Assembly (NCBI GenBank): GCA_021784375.1
Contig: JAJXSV010000006.1
Coordinates: 1-25,179, forward strand
Source: Actinomycetes bacterium
Lineage (GTDB): Bacteria > Actinomycetota > Actinomycetes > S36-B12 > UBA5976
DNA: 25,179 nt
Direction of reading: 5' to 3'
The notes below the pieces were generated by a model. The model was not told where the DNA came from, did not search any database, and saw only the letters and a list, made by a program, of their open reading frames with translations. This document shows, in pieces, positions 21,046-25,179 of this stretch; positions within the stretch are counted from its first letter, which is position 1; each line of letters opens with the position of its first letter. Made by a program: the position numbers and the translations under genes.

Positions 21046-22749
21046 ATGAAGCGAAACCTACGCGCCATGAGCGCCGCGGCAGCGCTTGCGGTGTTGCTGC
21101 CGATCGGCATCGTCAACTCCGCGAGCGCAGACATGACCTCCTACACGCTGCCTGCACCGCCGGAGATCCAGGCCGAGTACCCGTTGCCCTTCACCGGCAA
21201 CCTCACCACCACCCCGGTGCCCGTGGCGTCGGCCAAGGCCATCAGTGCCGTGCCGGACAACGCCATCGTGGGCACGCCGTTCACGCTCAGCGCGAGCGGC
21301 CTCCCGGCGAATGCCACGGTCACGCTCGTGTGGGGTACCTCGAATGCTGCCTGGCGCGCCGAAGTGGATCCCACCACGGTGAACTTCCGGGGCACCAAGT
21401 ACACGAAGATCAGCGTCGTCATGGGCACGGCCACGACCGACGCCAATGGCGCCTTCACCTTCGCCACCAAGGCGCCTGCGGACTTCGGCTCCGTCCATGA
21501 CATCTACGCGCTCGTGAACGGCGTGGTGGTCGCCAAGGGCGGCTTCGAGATCCGTCGCTCCGTCTCCATCTCCCCCAGCAGCGGGCCGGTGGGCACGCCC
21601 ATCACCATCACCTACTCGGGCATGGGCGCCAGCCTCTACCAGTCGGGCGCGGCGGTGAACTACGACAACAAGCTGGCCGGCGAGATGCTGGCACTGTGGA
21701 ACCGTGGTCACGGCACGGCGACCATCATCGCCTCCGGTGCGCCAGGCAACCACTACATCTCGGTGCAGGACGCCATCGGTGTGCAGTACATGAACGTGCT
21801 GCAGTCGCCCGTTCCCAATGCCACCGGCGGGACGCTCGCCTTCAGGGTCACCAAGGACGCGGGTCTCATCAAGCCCTACATCAGCTGGCCGGAGCAGGTG
21901 ACGCCCAGTGCTGACGCACACACGACGCTCCAGGTCTCGGCCATCGACCCCTCCGCCAAGAACGCGGTTGCCACGTTGAACCCCAGCAGTGGTCCGGTGA
22001 ACTCGCAGACCCACCTGCATGTCACTGGCCTCCCCACTGACGGCAGCGTCGACCTCAAGTTCTCCACCGTGGTCGGAAGCCGCGTGGACTGCCCCAACGG
22101 CAGCACCAGCTGCTGGAAGTTCAACCCCATCGCGGTGGGTACCGGCAACGTGGCCGGCGGCGTGCTCGACGCTGACGTCACCATCCCCGACAACCTGGGC
22201 GGATTCCACGTGGTCCAGGTCATGCAGGGCGGCAAGTTGATGGCGCAGTCGCTGTTCTACGTCAAGACGAGCATCGATGTGCTCAAGGACAGCAAGGGCC
22301 ATGTGGTGCTCGGTGTGGCTACCGCCAACAACAGCACGGATCACCTGCCGGCAGGCGTGGGCACCCCCACGTACACGCTGAAGCAGGGGCAGGAGTTCAC
22401 GATCAGCATGCGTGGCGTGGGTTGGACGCAGATGGACAACACCCTCAACGTCACCTACGACAACTCCTTCATCGGCTACGGCTGCGGCTTCAACTCCAAC
22501 GGCTACATGGTGATCCACCTCGTCGCAACGGGTGAACCGGGTACGCACACCGTCGATCTGTGGCCGAACCTCTACAGCGCCAACCCGTCGTTCGCCGACA
22601 CCCAGTACGGCATGCTGCCGCTGCTGTCCGGTGGCCATGACTCACCGGCGCTTGCGCTCGGCTACATGGTCCCGTCGGTGCACTTCACCATCAAGGTCGT
22701 GTCGAACGCACCGGCCAAGGCAGTGAAGAAGGTCATCAAGAAGAAGTAG
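21046..22749 (+). CDS. Large secreted multi-domain (IPT/TIG-like) surface protein
   Basis: A 567-residue protein. The signal peptide is 1-28 (N-S-A-S-A). At least three beta-sandwich modules start with an IPT/TIG-like P-x-S/N-x-x-V-G-T-P motif: about 66-168 (A-V-P-D-N-A-I-V-G-T-P), 174-300 (S-P-S-S-G-P-V-G-T-P) and 310-405 (N-P-S-S-G-P-V-N). A fourth region, 441-548, contains Y-D-N-S-F-I-G-Y-G-C-G-F-N. Cys349/Cys356 may form a disulfide. The tail (558-567) is V-x-K-A-V-K-K-V-I-K-K-K-like and very basic. There is no LPXTG or transmembrane anchor, so retention may be by charge. ATG 21046 opens straight into the signal peptide with a weak GAGAAGAGA site; the in-frame extension to 20998 is rejected. 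It has its own transcription unit between two terminators. Confidence 0.74.
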   Translation: MKRNLRAMSAAAALAVLLPIGIVNSASADMTSYTLPAPPEIQAEYPLPFTGNLTTTPVPVASAKAISAVPDNAIVGTPFTLSASGLPANATVTLVWGTSNAAWRAEVDPTTVNFRGTKYTKISVVMGTATTDANGAFTFATKAPADFGSVHDIYALVNGVVVAKGGFEIRRSVSISPSSGPVGTPITITYSGMGASLYQSGAAVNYDNKLAGEMLALWNRGHGTATIIASGAPGNHYISVQDAIGVQYMNVLQSPVPNATGGTLAFRVTKDAGLIKPYISWPEQVTPSADAHTTLQVSAIDPSAKNAVATLNPSSGPVNSQTHLHVTGLPTDGSVDLKFSTVVGSRVDCPNGSTSCWKFNPIAVGTGNVAGGVLDADVTIPDNLGGFHVVQVMQGGKLMAQSLFYVKTSIDVLKDSKGHVVLGVATANNSTDHLPAGVGTPTYTLKQGQEFTISMRGVGWTQMDNTLNVTYDNSFIGYGCGFNSNGYMVIHLVATGEPGTHTVDLWPNLYSANPSFADTQYGMLPLLSGGHDSPALALGYMVPSVHFTIKVVSNAPAKAVKKVIKKK

Positions 22750-22762
22750 TCGCGCTGCTTCT

Positions 22763-22798
22763 ACTGAGGCCCGTCCCCGATCGGGGGCGGGCCTCAGT
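22763..22798 (+). terminator. 18-bp terminator hairpin, probably bidirectional
   Basis: ACTGAGGCCC... (22763-22780) pairs with 22781-22798 with a single G-U, centred on GATC. It starts 13 bp past the stop of the third secreted gene and 98 bp past the convergent MMPL stop. There is no U-tract. Confidence 0.8.
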
Positions 22799-22896
22799 CA
22801 TGGCCGCACGCTCCGGCCCCTTTCGGTGGCAACGCGCGCATGCAGCACCGCATCCGGTCGCGCCCAGCCGGAATCGACGTGCCTGCGGGTCGCGAA

Positions 22897-24975
22897 CTAC
22901 AGCCCGCGGTGATCGAGCATGGTGAGCAGGCTCGGCAGGACCAGGCCGCGCACGATCGTGGCGTCGATGAGCACCCCCACTGCCAGACCCACGCCCAATT
23001 GCTGCAGGCCGGCGATGTGGCCGAACACGAGACCCGAGAGGGCGCCCACCAGGATCACCGCAGCCACACTGATGACGACGCCGGTGGACGTCACCCCCTC
23101 CGCGACCGCGTCGGACAGTGATGCGCCTGCAACCTGCGCCTCCCGGATCCGCGCCATCAGGAACACCTGGTAGTCCATCGACAGGCCGAAGAGCATGGCG
23201 AAGAGGAACACCAGGCTCCAGCTCTCGAGGCGGCCCGTGCGCTGCGCGCCCAGGACGCCGGCTCCCCATCCGAAGCGGAACACCAGGGCCACCACGCCGA
23301 GCGCGGCTGCCACCGAGGCGAGGTTCATCAGGACCGCCACGAGCGGCATGCGACGCGACCTGAAGGCGCGCGTCATCACCGCGTACGCAAGCAGCATCGA
23401 GACGAGCAGGATCCACGGGAAGGCGCTGAACACCCGATGGAGGAAGTCGACGCCCTGTGCCGGGGCTCCGCCAACGAGCACACGCGCAGCACTCCCGTAC
23501 CCGTAGCGGCTGGCGTCCAGGCCGCGCATGGTGGCCACCAGCTCCTGCGTGCGCGGGTCGTCGAAGCTGTGCCGCCCGACCACGATGAAGCGCTGGTAGC
23601 GGCCGACGGGATCGCGGAACAACGTGGTGGTGTCGGTGACCGCAGCCAGGACCTCCGGCATCCTGGACAGCGCGGAGGCGAAGTCCAGACGGGCGGTATC
23701 CATACCCGCCGCACCCGCTGCGCCTGGATGCCCCAGATCAACGACCACCTGGTGCGGGGTGATGATGCCGGGCCCCGCATGGGCGGTGAGGTACGCGACC
23801 GCCCGCATGGAGTCAGCCTGTGCTGGGCCCGCGGTGATGGCGGCCGGCGCAAGCCGCAGCCAGGCCGCGGGCGCGGCGAGCAGGGCCAGCAGCAGCAGCC
23901 CGGCTGTGAACAAGCGGCCAGGTCGACGTCGGATCAGGCGAGCGGCCGCCTGCCAGGCACGTGGTACCGAAGCCGATGCCAGGACACCAACCAGCCCGCG
24001 CGAGCGCACCCCGTCTCGACCGAGTACCGCGAGCAGGGCCGGCTGCAGGGTCAAGGTCACGAGCACGGCCAAAGCGGGCACCACCATGCCGGCGGCTCCC
24101 AGGGACCGCACGAAGGGCACGGGCATGAAGAACAGCACGGACAGCCCCAGGGCGGCCGTGAGGCCCGACAGGGCCACTGTGCGGCCCGCCGTGGCCATGG
24201 TGCGCAGGACGGCATCCTCCGTGTCTCCTGCCGCCTCGATCTCCGACCGGAAGCGGTGCACGACGAGCAGCGAGTAGTCGATGGCGAGGCCCAGGCCGAT
24301 CAACTCGATGACGTTGGGGATGTACAGGACCATGGTGAAGCGCTGGACGATGACCAGGATGACGCACAGCGCTGACGTCACGGTGGCCGCCGCGACCGTG
24401 AAGGGGACGATGAGCGCGCGCGTCCAGCCCAGGGCCACCAGCAGCAGGAGGAGCGCCAGCACCACTGCGACGGTCGTGCCCTGGAGCAGGTCCCGCGAGA
24501 GCAGGGGTCGTACGTCGTGTTCGAGCGCGGGCGGACCGGACACGAGCGCCCCAAGCACTCCGTGGCGGAGCAGGGCCCCCCGCAACTGGTCGGTCCGGGA
24601 TGCGGCGTCCAGCAGGCTGTAGTCCGTCCCCACGAAGGCGAACAGGGTGCCCCCGAGCGCGCGCTGCAGCAGCACCCGCGCCGTCGGCACCTCGGCCACA
24701 GCGGCGGCCAGGCGGGCTTCCAAGGCCGTGACCTGGGCCGGTGTGGCGTTCGCGAAATCAAGGACGATCGTGAACGCACCGTCGTCGTTCTCGTGGAAGT
24801 GCCCAGCCAGCACGGCGTTGACCTGCGCAGACTGGGAGTCCGGCACCGCCGTCAACGCCGTCAGGCGCGAGGGCAGCCAGGCACCCGCGAAGGCGCCCGC
24901 CAGCACCACCACCAGCCATGCGGCAATGACGCCATGGCGATGCCGCAGCACCGCACGGGTCAATGCCTCGAGCAC
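22897..24975 (-). CDS. MMPL/RND-family transporter
   Basis: A 692-residue protein with two homologous membrane bundles. TM1 is near 15-36, an outer loop runs to about 165, and TM2-6 lie at 166-318. The second half repeats this with its loop at about 380-520. The proton-relay Asp-Tyr pairs of MMPL proteins are present: A-I-D233-Y234-S-L-L-V-V-H-R-F and S-M-D601-Y602-Q-V-F-L-M-A-R-I. It would export lipids, siderophores or drugs across the membrane by proton motive force; the substrate is unknown. The length is typical for non-mycobacterial actinomycete MMPLs. GTG 24975 is set by TACACT 7 nt upstream. The 47-bp tandem repeat starts 25 bp upstream of that -10. Confidence 0.92.
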   Translation of the reverse strand: MLEALTRAVLRHRHGVIAAWLVVVLAGAFAGAWLPSRLTALTAVPDSQSAQVNAVLAGHFHENDDGAFTIVLDFANATPAQVTALEARLAAAVAEVPTARVLLQRALGGTLFAFVGTDYSLLDAASRTDQLRGALLRHGVLGALVSGPPALEHDVRPLLSRDLLQGTTVAVVLALLLLLVALGWTRALIVPFTVAAATVTSALCVILVIVQRFTMVLYIPNVIELIGLGLAIDYSLLVVHRFRSEIEAAGDTEDAVLRTMATAGRTVALSGLTAALGLSVLFFMPVPFVRSLGAAGMVVPALAVLVTLTLQPALLAVLGRDGVRSRGLVGVLASASVPRAWQAAARLIRRRPGRLFTAGLLLLALLAAPAAWLRLAPAAITAGPAQADSMRAVAYLTAHAGPGIITPHQVVVDLGHPGAAGAAGMDTARLDFASALSRMPEVLAAVTDTTTLFRDPVGRYQRFIVVGRHSFDDPRTQELVATMRGLDASRYGYGSAARVLVGGAPAQGVDFLHRVFSAFPWILLVSMLLAYAVMTRAFRSRRMPLVAVLMNLASVAAALGVVALVFRFGWGAGVLGAQRTGRLESWSLVFLFAMLFGLSMDYQVFLMARIREAQVAGASLSDAVAEGVTSTGVVISVAAVILVGALSGLVFGHIAGLQQLGVGLAVGVLIDATIVRGLVLPSLLTMLDHRGL

Positions 24976-24981
24976 CTTGGG

Positions 24982-24987
24982 AGTGTA
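24982..24987 (-). promoter_or_regulatory. -10 element TACACT, leaderless MMPL gene
   Basis: A perfect TANNNT on the minus strand with 6 nt to GTG 24975. Confidence 0.6.
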
Positions 24988-25012
24988 TCCAGCGCCCTCA
25001 GGCAGCTGCCCT

Positions 25013-25168
25013 CACCAATCCGTCGACACGAACCACATCGTCCGTGGCTCGGCTTGTCACCAATCCGTCGCCACACGAACCACATCGTCCGTGGCTCGGC
25101 TTGTCACCAATCCGTCGCCACACGAACCACATCGTCCGTGGCTCGGCTTGTCACCAATCCGTCGCCAC
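25013..25168. repeat. Tandem repeat, 47-bp unit, about 3.4 copies, at the window edge
   Basis: Copy 1 is 25013-25057 (45 bp, lacking CC after its TCG). Copies 2 (25058-25104) and 3 (25105-25151) are identical 47-mers. A 17-nt partial copy ends at 25168, followed by 11 different bases to the window end. Each unit starts CACCAATCCGTCG and contains GAACCAC-n7-GTGGCTC, an 8-bp hairpin with one G-U when flanks are included. 47 is not a multiple of three, so the array is non-coding. It lies upstream of the MMPL promoter. Confidence 0.9.
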
Positions 25169-25179
25169 GTACTGGGTCT

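Noticed and set aside
25013..25168. CRISPR array
   Set aside because: The copies are directly adjacent with no unique spacers, and no cas genes are present; it is a simple tandem repeat.
1..25179. tRNA/rRNA genes, insertion sequences, integrases, toxin-antitoxin or phage genes
   Set aside because: Intergenic gaps were read by eye on both strands; no cloverleaf, transposase or phage-type protein was seen. A tRNAscan or covariance-model run would be decisive.

Overview
The window is GC-rich bacterial DNA and almost certainly comes from an actinomycete chromosome. The evidence is threefold. Gene starts often lie exactly 7 nt downstream of a TANNNT -10 hexamer, the leaderless-mRNA layout common in Actinobacteria. 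A GlnR-type box stands in front of a class I-beta glutamine synthetase that carries an adenylylation tyrosine. The secreted proteins have the Lys/Cys-rich style typical of the phylum. No phage, IS, integrase, tRNA, rRNA or CRISPR is visible, so most of this is ordinary chromosome with one accessory-looking secreted-protein locus and a tandem repeat at the right edge.

Layout. 1-437: 3' part of a YbaK-type aminoacyl-tRNA deacylase (+). 592-5286 (-): a probable co-directional set read as membrane diguanylate cyclase, short UvrA-like ABC ATPase without room for a UvrB-binding domain, SAM methyltransferase, then a HAD phosphatase with its own promoter. 5424-8785 (+): YitT-type membrane protein, MATE exporter, GAF-EAL c-di-GMP phosphodiesterase. 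8753-11934 (-): DinB-like protein, DEAD-box RNA helicase, VOC/PhnB-like protein, second YbaK-type protein. 12044-16018 (+): Tat-exported LAS-type (M15-like) putative peptidase, PAP2/BcrC-type phosphatase, GNAT acetyltransferase, and glnA behind a GlnR box and in front of a 19-bp perfect terminator hairpin. 16120-16620 (-): secreted degenerate cupredoxin-like protein. 16870-18970 (+): glycerol kinase and a histidine phosphatase. 19227-22749 (+): three consecutive secreted beta-rich proteins behind an AT-rich leader. 22897-24975 (-): MMPL exporter, with a 47-bp tandem repeat immediately upstream of its promoter.

How parts may work together. The GGDEF and GAF-EAL proteins make and break c-di-GMP within 3.3 kb of each other, with two membrane proteins between them. 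The LAS-type protein and the PAP2 phosphatase both point to the cell wall. The three secreted proteins look like surface or matrix components of unknown role. The most unusual items are this secreted trio, the tandem repeat in front of the MMPL promoter, the short UvrA/methyltransferase unit, and the uniform leaderless promoter geometry, which fixes many start codons. All functional calls are from reading motifs by eye; no database search was possible.
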